Notes: a model not told the origin generated them from the letters alone. Positions 44,088-53,280 are shown, numbered from the stretch's first letter. The stretch: 64,000 bases of DNA from Verrucomicrobiales bacterium (GCA_016795385.1 JAEUHI010000072.1:1-64000), one strand, 5' to 3'. Numbers and translations are program-made.

Positions 44088-44675
44088 TTATTCCTTCTTC
44101 AGTTTCAAGCTCGCCTTCACGAGGATTTCATCCTTCACTTTCACCACTCCCAGCACGCCCGGCGGTTTGATGCCGCAGGCCTTGAGCGATACGGGAAAGC
44201 TCACCGAAAAGGCGACCTCCTCATCGGAGTACGACCAATCCGAAACCTTGCCGGTGACTTCGTGTTCCTTGCCCATCACCGTCATGTGAAAGGGGATGAT
44301 CGTCGGGCGCGGCATCGCCCCATCCGGTTCCGGTTTGGTGGCGGCGACGGGAAGATGATCCATTTCCACGACGATCTCGGGATACGTCGTGACCTCCATG
44401 CACTTGTGCATCTCGATGTCGCGCTTTTCATTCCCGGTATCCATCGCCGCCGCTTTGACCACGACGGTGGAGGTGGCGGTGGCGGTGGAGGGGTCGGCCA
44501 TGCCCGCGATCGTGACGGTGAAGGGCTCGGCCGCGACATCGCCCTCGAAATCATGCAAGGTCGACTCTCCGTTGAAATGGACGCTGCACGTCCCTTTCCA
44601 GGTTGCCTCCTGGGAGAAAGCCGGGAGGCAGAACGCTGGGATGAGAATGGCGAAAAGAAGGAATTTGGTTTTCAT
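44088..44675 (-). CDS. YceI family periplasmic lipid-binding protein
   Basis: A 195-residue lipocalin-like protein with a signal peptide (1-21). YceI proteins form a beta-barrel that binds long isoprenoid or polyketide-like lipids such as ubiquinone or decaprenyl chains. Blocks S-V-H-F-N-G-E-S-T-L-H-D-F and F-H-M-T-V-M-G-K-E-H-E-V-T-G are typical. It is the last gene of the minus-strand set, 13 bases past the methyltransferase, which suggests a carrier role for the product of the adjacent polyketide synthase. The ATG at 44675 begins the signal peptide. Confidence 0.88.
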   Translation of the reverse strand: MKTKFLLFAILIPAFCLPAFSQEATWKGTCSVHFNGESTLHDFEGDVAAEPFTVTIAGMADPSTATATSTVVVKAAAMDTGNEKRDIEMHKCMEVTTYPEIVVEMDHLPVAATKPEPDGAMPRPTIIPFHMTVMGKEHEVTGKVSDWSYSDEEVAFSVSFPVSLKACGIKPPGVLGVVKVKDEILVKASLKLKKE

Positions 44676-44688
44676 GAGATGGAAGGTT

Positions 44689-45441
44689 TCAGGGTTGGGC
44701 AGGGTCGTTTTTCCGGAGAACATGAAGTCGCATCATGCCGCCGAAAAAGGGTCGCGATTGCTCGCGGGTGAAGTGGAGGGTTTCGAAGATCCCGGCGAGG
44801 CAATCCTCATCCGGAAAGTCCCTCAAACTCGCGGAGATGTAACCGTGAATGCGGGGATTCCCGTGCAGTGCCAGCCCCCAGAATCCACCCCACCATCGCA
44901 GGAGATGATACTGGAAGGCCTGCGCCACGCCTCCGCGGGGTTTTGAAAAATCGAGGAACGCCGCCGTCCCTCCGGGCTTCAGGACGCGATGGATCTCGCG
45001 AAGTGCTTCTACGAGATCGGGCGCATTCCGGATCGCGTAGCTGCCGGTCACCAGATCGATGGAGCTGTCGGGAAACTCCAGGCGCGACATGTCTCCCACC
45101 GCGAAACCGATGCGCCGCCCGATGTCCCGTCGCTTGGCGAGTTCGATCATCGCGGGCGTCAGATCGATCGCGTGGACCGTGGCTTTTCGATACCGGTCCG
45201 CCAACTGGAAAGCCACATCGCCGGTGCCGCAGGCGAGATCGAGACAAACCGGCTTTTCCATCTCGGGCAAAGAAGCGATCAGAGCCCGCTTCCAGGAAGC
45301 GTCTTGTCCCAGGGAAAGTCCTCGTGTGGCAATGTCGTAACGCGGCGCCGATTCAGTGAAATGGCAGGCATTGAAATGCCGCTTCCCATCGCTCGATCCG
45401 AGATGATCGACGGCGTCCAGGGTCATTCGTTCAGACTTCAT
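44689..45441 (-). CDS. UbiE/MenG-like C-methyltransferase
   Basis: A 250-residue SAM-dependent methyltransferase. Motif I is V-C-L-D-L-A-C-G-T-G-D-V-A (about 65-77). The N-terminus F-T-E-S-A-P-R-Y-D-I-A-T-R-G-L-S-L-G resembles UbiE/MenG, which methylate quinone rings. Here it most likely methylates the ring made by the type III polyketide synthase, though a menaquinone role cannot be excluded without a second genomic copy. ATG overlaps the stop of the MMPL gene by 4 bases. Confidence 0.85.
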   Translation of the reverse strand: MKSERMTLDAVDHLGSSDGKRHFNACHFTESAPRYDIATRGLSLGQDASWKRALIASLPEMEKPVCLDLACGTGDVAFQLADRYRKATVHAIDLTPAMIELAKRRDIGRRIGFAVGDMSRLEFPDSSIDLVTGSYAIRNAPDLVEALREIHRVLKPGGTAAFLDFSKPRGGVAQAFQYHLLRWWGGFWGLALHGNPRIHGYISASLRDFPDEDCLAGIFETLHFTREQSRPFFGGMMRLHVLRKNDPAQP

Positions 45442-47537
45442 TTTTGTTGGGGAGAATATTTCGCGGCCACCTTCAGACACGCGGGCAGGACGACGAGATC
45501 GAAGGCGAGCGCCAACCACATCGTGATCCCTGACAAAAGGGCGAAATAAACGGTGGGTTGAAAGCTTCCGAAGATGGCCACCCAGAATCCCAGAGAAAGA
45601 GCCAAGGTCGTGGCGAACAAGGAGATCCCGGTGGTGCCCAACACCGTGCGGATGGTGTCATCCACGTTCCCGCGGTCTTGCCGGCGGAACGCGGCGAGGA
45701 AATGAATGGTATCATCGACCGCGATGCCGATCATGACACTGGCGATCATCGAGGTGCCGGTACTGAGATCGATCCCGCCAAAACCCATGATGGCAGCCGT
45801 GAGAAGCAACGGTGCGACATTGGGGAGGATCGCGAGCACGAGAAAACGCAGGGAGCGGAAAACAAGACCGATCGAGAGCAGGATGGAAACCAAGGCCACC
45901 CCGAAGCTCTTCAATTGGGATGCCGTCAGCTGGTTCGACTCGGCGATGATCCGGTAGTAGGCACCGGTCTCCGTCAGACGAAAGGACTCCCCCAGTTCCT
46001 CCCGGGCGATTCTCCGGATTTCTTCCACCAACACCGCACCTTCCCGGGTCCCGAGGGACTCCGCCGCGACGGAGACTCGCAGGGTCCTGCCGTCAGCACT
46101 GACAAGGGCCCGGGCCGGGGAGGAGTCCGCACCTGCTCCGATGCCGCCGCCTGATGCCAGGAGGTCGACGATACCCAGGGTGTGTTTCACATGATCGAGA
46201 TCATGCACCTTCGACTCGAAGGCAGCGACCTTCTCCAGGTCCTCGGGAAAACGGAACGGCGCGCCGTCCGCGCGATCGAGGAGCAGCTCGATCACTCCGG
46301 TGCCGGTGAGGTGCTCGTCGATGTAGCGGGTATCGCGCACCAGGATCGATTCCTCGCCGAGAAAGCTGAGGAGGTCGGTGTTGCTCCGCACTTTTCCAGC
46401 GCCCACGACGCCGAGCACGCACAAGAGAAGCGTGATCCCGACGATCTTACCCGAATGGCGGATCGCGAGTTCGCCCGATCCCGCGAGGAGCCTCGATAGC
46501 GCGCGGCCCAGACTGGATGCCTGGCGATGATCATCCTGCGGGACACGCATGAAAGAGAGGACGGCCGCCATTCCCGCGAATCCCACGACAAACGCGATCA
46601 CCACACCGATGGCGGCAAAAAGTCCGAAGGATCTTACCGCGGGGGTATCGCTGAACATCAGACTGAGAAACCCGAGCACGGTCGTAGCGGAGGCGAGAAG
46701 GCAGGGCCTCGTGAGACGTCGCAGGGCATCGGTCGCTCGCCGCAGGGGATCACGACCTTCTCCGCGCAGCCACTCCATGTAGACATGGATCGTGGTCGAT
46801 GCCGACAAGGTCATGATCACCGGAGGGAGCAACGACGTGATCATATTCAAGGTCCCCCCCGAACCGGCGTAGCAGCCGAGAGTCCACACGATCGTCATGA
46901 GGGCGAATCCCAGCGGGAGCAACATGCCGGAGAGCCGTCTCGTCACCGCGAGCATCACCAGCCCGAGGACGACAAAACACAGTGGCGAGAAGATCCGCTG
47001 ATCCCTGAGGACGCGCCGGGCCGACTCGTGCTTTTCCAAAGGGATTCCGGCCACGGCGATGCGCGTCGTGCCCCCCCGGTGCTTTTCGATGACCCGCTCG
47101 AGATCCTCGACAAAGCGGTCGAGAGCATCCGGATCATCGGAGAAATCCTTGAGACGCAATTGGATGCCGGCGGTGAGACGGTCATCGGAAACCAGAAGCC
47201 CGACAAAGTGTTGAGGAACGCTGAAACCCGCATCCACCAGTCCGAGGACACCGGCCACCCCTTCGATGCCAGCCAGATCCTCCGTCAAGGTGGTTTGGAA
47301 CCGTTTCCCCGCCTCCTCGAAAAGGTCGGGGCGTGATACCGCCACGAGCACGCTTTCCCCCTCTCGGAAGAGATTCGCGAATTTCTCCTCTCCCGCGACG
47401 AGTTCGGGCAAGTCCGCGCTCATCGATCGGTTGTCGCGATCCACTTTCAGACCAAGGCAACTCCATCCCGCGGCCAGCGTGAGCAAACCCATGACGACGA
47501 GCAAGGGAACGCGGAAACGTTGGAAGACGGCATCCAT
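45438..47537 (-). CDS. MMPL/RND-type lipid exporter (HpnN-like)
   Basis: A 699-residue RND superfamily transporter with about 12 membrane helices in two halves, each with a periplasmic domain (about 30-190 and 400-550) followed by an MMPL-type bundle (I-M-T-L-S-A-S-T-T-I-H-V near 245-255 and I-A-S-V-M-I-G-I-A-V-D-D-T-I-H-F near 600-615). Related proteins move hopanoids, mycolate lipids or fatty acids. In this cluster it is the natural exporter of the polyketide-derived lipid. 15 bases after the oxidoreductase gene. Confidence 0.88.
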   Translation of the reverse strand: MDAVFQRFRVPLLVVMGLLTLAAGWSCLGLKVDRDNRSMSADLPELVAGEEKFANLFREGESVLVAVSRPDLFEEAGKRFQTTLTEDLAGIEGVAGVLGLVDAGFSVPQHFVGLLVSDDRLTAGIQLRLKDFSDDPDALDRFVEDLERVIEKHRGGTTRIAVAGIPLEKHESARRVLRDQRIFSPLCFVVLGLVMLAVTRRLSGMLLPLGFALMTIVWTLGCYAGSGGTLNMITSLLPPVIMTLSASTTIHVYMEWLRGEGRDPLRRATDALRRLTRPCLLASATTVLGFLSLMFSDTPAVRSFGLFAAIGVVIAFVVGFAGMAAVLSFMRVPQDDHRQASSLGRALSRLLAGSGELAIRHSGKIVGITLLLCVLGVVGAGKVRSNTDLLSFLGEESILVRDTRYIDEHLTGTGVIELLLDRADGAPFRFPEDLEKVAAFESKVHDLDHVKHTLGIVDLLASGGGIGAGADSSPARALVSADGRTLRVSVAAESLGTREGAVLVEEIRRIAREELGESFRLTETGAYYRIIAESNQLTASQLKSFGVALVSILLSIGLVFRSLRFLVLAILPNVAPLLLTAAIMGFGGIDLSTGTSMIASVMIGIAVDDTIHFLAAFRRQDRGNVDDTIRTVLGTTGISLFATTLALSLGFWVAIFGSFQPTVYFALLSGITMWLALAFDLVVLPACLKVAAKYSPQQK

Positions 47538-47552
47538 CCTGACAAACCCACA

Positions 47553-48743
47553 TCAGACCCCGGCGAAGGTGAGCAGGAGATGCATCACCATCGCCATCGC
47601 GGAGCGCCCCTGCCGGCCCACCCCAAGGGACGCGCGCACCATCTCGGGCATTTGCGCGGCAGCAAGGCAAGGTACCAGAACCCGGCGGGCGGGACTGCGA
47701 AGCAGGGAAGCGGTGAGATGGGTGAATCCCCGATAGGGCCGCGCGAGACGTTTCGCGGCGATCTGATAGGCCCCGGCTGCCTCTTCACGGGTCATGCCGC
47801 CCCGGAGGTCGAGGAGGAGGTGACGGGCCGCACATTCCGCCGTGAGAATGCCGTGCGTCATGCCCATCCCGGCAATCGGATCGAGACTCTCCGCGGCATC
47901 ACCGACGAGATAAATCAGCCGATGGGAATAGGGTCGCCGGCCCGACCCGACCGGACCGATCTGGAGCGGTTTGCCGGTCGGCTCGCCCTCGAATCCGCAT
48001 TTCCGTTTCGCTTCAGCGAGCAGTTCCGCCCTCCACGCGGGGTTCTGCAGGGGGGAAACTTGATCCTTTTCCGCGAGGAAGGCGAGATTCAGATGCCGGG
48101 GCCCGACCGGGGTGCAGTTGATCTCGAATCCGTCCTTGAGAATCACGACGACCTCGCCGGTTTGACGCCGGAACGATCCCTCGAGCAAAAAGCTGATCCC
48201 CCAGAGGGCGCGCCCCTTAATGACCTTCGGAATCTTCAGTCTCGCGGCATTTCCGGAATTCGATCCATCCGCCAAAACGAGCCGACGGGCCGTGATGGTC
48301 TCGCCCGACTTGAGGCGGACCGAATAACCCTCCTCTGATTCAAGGATCCCATCCACTCCGGAACCGAACCGGTGCGTCACCGTGGGCATCCTCCGGGCAT
48401 GCTCGACAAGGAGGCGGTCGAGATGCCAACGCTGGATGCCCATGCCTTTGAGGCGTTGCCGATTCGATGAAGAGAGCACGACGTCGCGTCCTCCCAGATC
48501 GATCTTGTAGGCAAAAAAGGCCGCGCTTTCGGTGGAGCAGAGCTCGTCACCAAGCCCGAGGCGTCCCAGGGCCTCGATCGCGATTTCCGAGAGACCTTCA
48601 CCGCATGCTTTTCGCCGGGGAAAGTCATCGCGATCGATCAACGCGACACGGATTCCCTCGCGCCCCAGAAATCCAGCCGCCGTCGCGCCGGAGATGGAGG
48701 CTCCAATGACGGCGACGTCGTAGGGGGCTGACATTGATTGCAT
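47553..48743 (-). CDS. FAD-dependent oxidoreductase, geranylgeranyl-reductase type
   Basis: A 396-residue flavoprotein. The Rossmann motif A-V-I-G-A-S-I-S-G-A-T-A-A is at 11-23, C-G-E-G at 47-50, and the second FAD motif L-V-G-D-A-A-E-S-L-D-P-I-A-G-M-G-M at about 265-281. Relatives include geranylgeranyl reductases and aromatic-ring hydroxylases. In the cluster it could hydroxylate the resorcinol ring to a quinol or reduce a lipid tail. ATG at 48743 (an ATG three codons on, at 48734, is equally possible). Confidence 0.85.
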   Translation of the reverse strand: MQSMSAPYDVAVIGASISGATAAGFLGREGIRVALIDRDDFPRRKACGEGLSEIAIEALGRLGLGDELCSTESAAFFAYKIDLGGRDVVLSSSNRQRLKGMGIQRWHLDRLLVEHARRMPTVTHRFGSGVDGILESEEGYSVRLKSGETITARRLVLADGSNSGNAARLKIPKVIKGRALWGISFLLEGSFRRQTGEVVVILKDGFEINCTPVGPRHLNLAFLAEKDQVSPLQNPAWRAELLAEAKRKCGFEGEPTGKPLQIGPVGSGRRPYSHRLIYLVGDAAESLDPIAGMGMTHGILTAECAARHLLLDLRGGMTREEAAGAYQIAAKRLARPYRGFTHLTASLLRSPARRVLVPCLAAAQMPEMVRASLGVGRQGRSAMAMVMHLLLTFAGV

Positions 48744-48778
48744 AACGACTCAATGCGCCCGTTTCTTAGGCCTGAAGA

Positions 48779-49747
48779 TCAACCCACCCACAGGACCCCG
48801 ATCCTTTTCTCCCATCGATCGGTCCACCGCTCCTTGTAGGGGGCGTGCATCCCGAGATCGTAGGTGACGATCCCTTCGTCGGCACAACGCCGGAGATTTT
48901 CGATCTGGAGGCGGTTGCCGAGCGCGAGATCCCGGACCGAATCCCGGTAACTCATCTGCAGCCCGCGATACGTCCCGCCCGCGACCCCTCCGAAAATGTG
49001 GGCGAGATCGACACCCTCCCGGCGCGCCACGAGCATCCGCAGATCTCCCGAAGCATGGAGCCCCTCCAGGAGCGCGCGATAAAAATCGGCGTATTCGGGA
49101 ATCTGGAAGATGTCGGTGCCTTCGCGCCATTTGTAGCTGTCGCGTTGGATCCCGAGAAGAAGTGCGTAAAGGGCGTCGGGATCTTCCTTCGAGACATCGA
49201 CGATTTCGAGCCCCGGCAGCGGCTCCGCGATCTCGCGCAGCGTGCGCCGGAACTTTTTCGAGCGGCGCTCCCTCCACGCCTCGAGCCCTTCCCCGAGGTC
49301 GATCTGCATCACGTCCATCCCGGGATACTCACGCCAGCAGCGGCTGCCTTGCTCCAGAGTCCGCAGCGCCCGATGCACGGGTCCGTCCGGAACAAGTCCA
49401 CCCACAAAAAAGGCGAGGGGTTGGCCGCGTTCGACCGCCGCCCGATCCGCCGCCTCGCGCAGGAGAGCAACGGCCGCCATGGGATCTCCCGCCAACGGAC
49501 AGCCGAACATCCACGAGGCTTCCAACGGAAAATGGATGCCCGAGGGCTCCTGCATGGCAAAGAGCAACCAGATCCCGTCCCGCTCGATGATGAAAGACTC
49601 GCCGGCGACGGCCGGGTGGAGATGATCATGCGCGGCGAGCTGCCAGAGGGGACCGGAACAAAACCGACAGGTCCCCGGCGTCGCCGCGACGGCGGCGGCA
49701 AACTCCGCGCTGCGCTCCCGGAACTCCGCCAAAGTGAGCCGGTTCAT
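48779..49747 (-). CDS. GNAT-fold N-acyltransferase (FemAB/BioF2-like)
   Basis: A 322-residue protein with two GNAT-like domains of the COG3146/BioF2 type. Conserved pieces are R-R-S-K-K-F-R-R-T-L-R, I-Q-R-D-S-Y-K-W and the C-terminal L-G-N-R-L-Q-I-E-N-L-R-R. Such proteins acylate amines from acyl-ACP or acyl-CoA, or add amino acids to peptidoglycan. It lies 35 bases upstream of the oxidoreductase and 24 bases downstream of the DegP-type gene, so it may or may not be a cluster member. Confidence 0.7.
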   Translation of the reverse strand: MNRLTLAEFRERSAEFAAAVAATPGTCRFCSGPLWQLAAHDHLHPAVAGESFIIERDGIWLLFAMQEPSGIHFPLEASWMFGCPLAGDPMAAVALLREAADRAAVERGQPLAFFVGGLVPDGPVHRALRTLEQGSRCWREYPGMDVMQIDLGEGLEAWRERRSKKFRRTLREIAEPLPGLEIVDVSKEDPDALYALLLGIQRDSYKWREGTDIFQIPEYADFYRALLEGLHASGDLRMLVARREGVDLAHIFGGVAGGTYRGLQMSYRDSVRDLALGNRLQIENLRRCADEGIVTYDLGMHAPYKERWTDRWEKRIGVLWVG

Positions 49748-49771
49748 CGGCGGAATCGCAAGGAGTCCGTG

Positions 49772-51328
49772 TTACGGATTGAGGAAGGCGCGGATGAGAC
49801 GTCCGTCGCGGCTCAGGAGCATGACGGAAGTTTTATCCTGCGGCAGGTCTCCCAGCAGATCGTAGAAGGTGCCGACATCGGTCACGCCATCCTGGTTGAT
49901 GCGATGAATCAGGTCACCCCGCTGGAAACGCTGCGCGGCCTGCGACTCCGCCTTCACCTCGGTGATGACGATGGCGGGAGCTCCATCGGGGAGACCCAGC
50001 GCGGCCCGCTGCGAGGCATTCAGATTCGCCACCGTGATGCCCAGAGCCTCGGCGATGGCCTGGCCGCTCGCGGCGATGTCGGATCGCAACTTCAGGGTAT
50101 TGGTATCCGACCTGGCGATGGCCTTCACCGCCGCCTGCATCGACTCTCCCTTGCGAATGATGGTGAGCTCGGCCACCTCGCCGGACTTCTTCGAGCGGAT
50201 GCGGTTGAGCGCCTCTTCGGCATTGCGGATCGCCTTGCCGTCGAATTTGACGATGACATCACCCGGCTTCAATTCCGCCTCTTCCGCCGGCGAGCCCTTC
50301 GAGACGTCGGTGACGAGCGCCCCCTGGGTACTGGAGAGCCCCAGCGCGATCGCATAATTCCGGGAAATATTGTCCACCTCGAGGCCAAGGTAACCGCGGA
50401 TGAGGGGACGACCGAGGACGATGGCCTCAAAGACCTCCCTCGCCTCGTTCGCCGGGATCGCGAGCCCGATCCCCTGCCAGACCCTCACGTCCTCCTGTCC
50501 GGTGAAAATGGCGACATTGATGCCGATGATCTCGCCCTTCACATTCACGAGCGGTCCGCCCGAGTTCCCTGGATTGATGACCGCGTCGACCTGGAAATAC
50601 TCGTTCGCCCCGTCGCTGAGCTCGCGTTGTTTCGCACTGATGATTCCCTGCGTCACGGTCTCGCTCAGCCCGAAGGGATTTCCGACCGCGAGGACCATTT
50701 CGCCAACCCTGACCTTGTCCGAATCCCCGAACGCAAGGGGCTGCAGCTTGGGCAGGGCGGCTCCCTCCGGTGCCTTGATCTGGAGCACGGCGACGTCAAC
50801 ATTCGGATCACTGCCGATCCACTCGGCGTCGTACTGGCTGCCATCGTGCAAGGTCACACGGATCGCATCGACCCCGGCGACAACGTGGTGATTCGTGACG
50901 ATGTGCCCCTGGTCCGTCACGATCACTCCCGATCCGAGGCCGGGGGCGGCGTAGCTCTCGTTCTGGCGGTAGCCGAACATGCCGAAAGGATCCGTCGGCA
51001 CGACCCGCGTGACGTTGACATTCGTGGTCGTGTCGATGCTCACCACCGAAGGCACCACGGCATCCGTGAGGTCGGAGACGGCGCGGTTCACTTCGGCGAG
51101 GACCCCAAGGTTGTTCAGATCGAGAGGCTCGGCCCTCAGGAGAGGCTCCGCCGATCCGCCCTGGGCGACGAGCGGCCGATCGACACCGATGACCGCGGCA
51201 AGCGGGCGCCTCCGCAGCAGATCGAGCAGATCATAGCGTCCGTCATCGGGCAGGAGGGAAAAATACACGAGTCCGGAGAGCGCACCGATGAGAAGGACAG
51301 CGGAGAGATGGATGAGAAAGCGGGCCAT
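49772..51328 (-). CDS. DegP/HtrA-type serine protease with two PDZ domains
   Basis: A 518-residue periplasmic protease with an N-terminal signal/anchor (about 4-25). Catalytic triad H148 (T-N-H-H-V-V), D178 (P-N-V-D-V-A-V) and S256 (G-N-S-G-G-P-L) is complete. Two PDZ domains lie at about 325-410 and 430-515. It degrades or chaperones misfolded envelope proteins. ATG at 51328 chosen because the preceding in-frame 47 codons read through the end of the previous gene. Follows the thioredoxin-like gene by 37 bases. Confidence 0.92.
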   Translation of the reverse strand: MARFLIHLSAVLLIGALSGLVYFSLLPDDGRYDLLDLLRRRPLAAVIGVDRPLVAQGGSAEPLLRAEPLDLNNLGVLAEVNRAVSDLTDAVVPSVVSIDTTTNVNVTRVVPTDPFGMFGYRQNESYAAPGLGSGVIVTDQGHIVTNHHVVAGVDAIRVTLHDGSQYDAEWIGSDPNVDVAVLQIKAPEGAALPKLQPLAFGDSDKVRVGEMVLAVGNPFGLSETVTQGIISAKQRELSDGANEYFQVDAVINPGNSGGPLVNVKGEIIGINVAIFTGQEDVRVWQGIGLAIPANEAREVFEAIVLGRPLIRGYLGLEVDNISRNYAIALGLSSTQGALVTDVSKGSPAEEAELKPGDVIVKFDGKAIRNAEEALNRIRSKKSGEVAELTIIRKGESMQAAVKAIARSDTNTLKLRSDIAASGQAIAEALGITVANLNASQRAALGLPDGAPAIVITEVKAESQAAQRFQRGDLIHRINQDGVTDVGTFYDLLGDLPQDKTSVMLLSRDGRLIRAFLNP

Positions 51329-51365
51329 GTTTCGGAAAGAAGAGGAAAGGAGTGAAAAAGGTGTT

Positions 51366-52355
51366 TCACTGCCCCGCGATCCTGGCGACGGCAGGAAAGG
51401 ACTCGGCCAGCCGCTGATCGTTGGGAGCGAGGTCGTTGACCGGGACCGTCCAGCGCTGACCCGAGGCATCCTCGAGGATCACGTGGGTGGCGTCGCGCTG
51501 CACGAATTTCGCGAAGATGAGTTTGCCGAGGTAATTCGACCAATCGCGGTAACCGCTCGCGACCAACTGGCTTTTCTGCACCTTGATCGATTCCAGCACC
51601 GGGGTGCACGTGGCGACGAGTTGGTTGAAGTAATCGATGGGGCGCCCCGTCCGGTAGCCCCGGATGCCGCGCTCGACCTCGCCGTTCGGATTGAAGATGA
51701 GGACGTTCGGATACCCCTTCACCTTGAACTTGTCCTTGAGGCGACGCAGCGCGTCCGGAGCATCGGTGTAGTTGCGGGGATAGCTGAGGTAGCAGATCAC
51801 GAGATTCTCCTTCACGTATTCGTTGAAGCTCTTCGTCGAGAAAACCTCCTGGGAAAGCGCCATCGCCTGGGGATTCCAGACGCCGGTGAAGAGGAGCAGG
51901 AGCGGCTTCTGTTCGCGCTGGGCGCGGTCGAAGGCGTAGTGGGGATTGATCTCCCACCAGGCGCTTTCCGGGTCGTCGGGATACACCGGCACGCGTTCGG
52001 GGCGCTCGGGCTCGATGATGCGGGCATCGCTCTGCATCTGGGAGATCGTCGCTCCCATGGGCGGCTGGGCCGCCGTCGGCGCGGCCGGAGCCGGCGCGAG
52101 GTCCGTGGGAGTGGCGGGAGTCGCGACCATCGGGGCGGCAGGGGCTGCCGGAGCCACGGGCACCGCCGCGACCGGCGCCGCCACCGTCGGAGGGTCAACC
52201 GGTTGATCCGTAGCGAATTCCGAAGGCGAGCCGGGTGCCGGCGGCACGGGCGGCGGAGCGATCCGCCCGCCCGGTTCCTGCGCCACGACCGTCACCCCGC
52301 CGACCAGAGCGGACAGCGCGAGCAAAGTTGGCACGAGAGAGGCGAATCGGCTCAT
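51366..52355 (-). CDS. Thioredoxin-fold protein without active cysteines, SHD1-like C-terminus
   Basis: A 329-residue secreted protein: signal peptide 1-26, a long Pro/Ala/Val linker (about 30-105), a thioredoxin fold (about 125-245) and an SLA1-homology-like C-terminal domain (about 265-315; A-K-F-V-Q-R-D-A-T-H-V-I-L-E-D). At the usual CXXC site the sequence is F-T-G-V-W-N-P-Q-A-M, with no Cys, so no redox activity is expected. cis-Pro region G-Y-P-N-V-L-I-F is intact. ATG at 52355 begins the signal peptide. Confidence 0.75.
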   Translation of the reverse strand: MSRFASLVPTLLALSALVGGVTVVAQEPGGRIAPPPVPPAPGSPSEFATDQPVDPPTVAAPVAAVPVAPAAPAAPMVATPATPTDLAPAPAAPTAAQPPMGATISQMQSDARIIEPERPERVPVYPDDPESAWWEINPHYAFDRAQREQKPLLLLFTGVWNPQAMALSQEVFSTKSFNEYVKENLVICYLSYPRNYTDAPDALRRLKDKFKVKGYPNVLIFNPNGEVERGIRGYRTGRPIDYFNQLVATCTPVLESIKVQKSQLVASGYRDWSNYLGKLIFAKFVQRDATHVILEDASGQRWTVPVNDLAPNDQRLAESFPAVARIAGQ

Positions 52356-52461
52356 GATGGCCAGATACGGTAGCAAAGACCGGCGGATTTGACAGGAAAA
52401 TTGACAAGCGGCGGGACCCTTGCTCTGTTTGCGCGCCCCGGACGTGCCGGAGACTCCTTCC

Positions 52462-52974
52462 GTGAAATCGAGCCCCTCCAGATCGCCCTTCTATGCCGCA
52501 CTCACTTTCGGAGTGCTTTTGGTCGTTTGGGTGATTTTCTCCGGGTTCTTCGACCTTTTCCACCTTTCCCTCGGGGTGATCTCGTGCGGGATCGTGACAT
52601 GGCTCTCTTCGCACCTCCTCTTCGACGACCGGACCCTTCCGCTGCGCCGGCGCGCCGTGCAGGCCTGGCGATTCGCCGGCTACATGGTCTGGCTCACCTG
52701 GCAGATCGTGCTCTCGAACATCGCCGTGCTCAAACTCGCCTTCGGTCCGCGGTCCGCCCTGCAGCCCCAGATCATCCGTTACCGCACGCCGCTGAAGTCG
52801 GATTTCGAAAAATTCCTCCTCGCCAATTCGATCACCCTCACCCCGGGCACGGTGACGATCAAGATCCTCGGCGACGTGTTTTACATCCATGCCATCGATG
52901 ATGCCTCCGCGGCCGGCCTGAATGGAGAAATGGACCGTCGCATCGCGCGCATCTTCGAGACTTCCGCTGCATGA
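52462..52974 (+). CDS. mrpE: Mrp-type Na+/H+ antiporter subunit E
   Basis: A 170-residue membrane protein with an N-terminal hydrophobic part (about 10-60) and the conserved N-S-I-T-L-T-P-G-T block. MrpE is needed for antiporter assembly. GTG start at 52462 is preferred because GGAG lies 9 bases upstream; a TTG at 52420 is less likely. First gene of a ten-gene operon; ATGA overlap with mrpF. Confidence 0.85.
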   Translation: MKSSPSRSPFYAALTFGVLLVVWVIFSGFFDLFHLSLGVISCGIVTWLSSHLLFDDRTLPLRRRAVQAWRFAGYMVWLTWQIVLSNIAVLKLAFGPRSALQPQIIRYRTPLKSDFEKFLLANSITLTPGTVTIKILGDVFYIHAIDDASAAGLNGEMDRRIARIFETSAA

Positions 52975-53276
52975 CTTTCGAGCACTTCGCCATCGGGGTC
53001 GGAATCGCCCTCCTCTTCCTGATGATCCCGGCGATGTACCGCATCGTCCGGGGCCCCACCGCGCTCGATCGCATCGTCGCGGTGAACGTGATCGGCACCA
53101 AGACGGCGGTGCTCCTCGTCGTCATCGGCGTCGTGTTCCAACGGGTGGAGATGTTCGTCGATTTCGCCCTCGCCTATGCCCTCCTGAACTTCACCGGCTC
53201 GATCGCCGCGGCCCGCTACCTCCACCGGGCGGCCCAGCGCGGCGGCGACGCTCCTGTCGGAGACGAAGAATCCTGA
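52971..53276 (+). CDS. mrpF: Mrp-type antiporter subunit F
   Basis: A 101-residue protein with three membrane helices and the typical Y-R-I-V-R-G-P-T-A-L-D-R-I-V-A block. Subunit of the multi-protein Mrp complex. Overlaps mrpE by 4 bases and precedes mrpG by 4. Confidence 0.9.
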   Translation: MTFEHFAIGVGIALLFLMIPAMYRIVRGPTALDRIVAVNVIGTKTAVLLVVIGVVFQRVEMFVDFALAYALLNFTGSIAAARYLHRAAQRGGDAPVGDEES

Positions 53277-53280
53277 TTCC

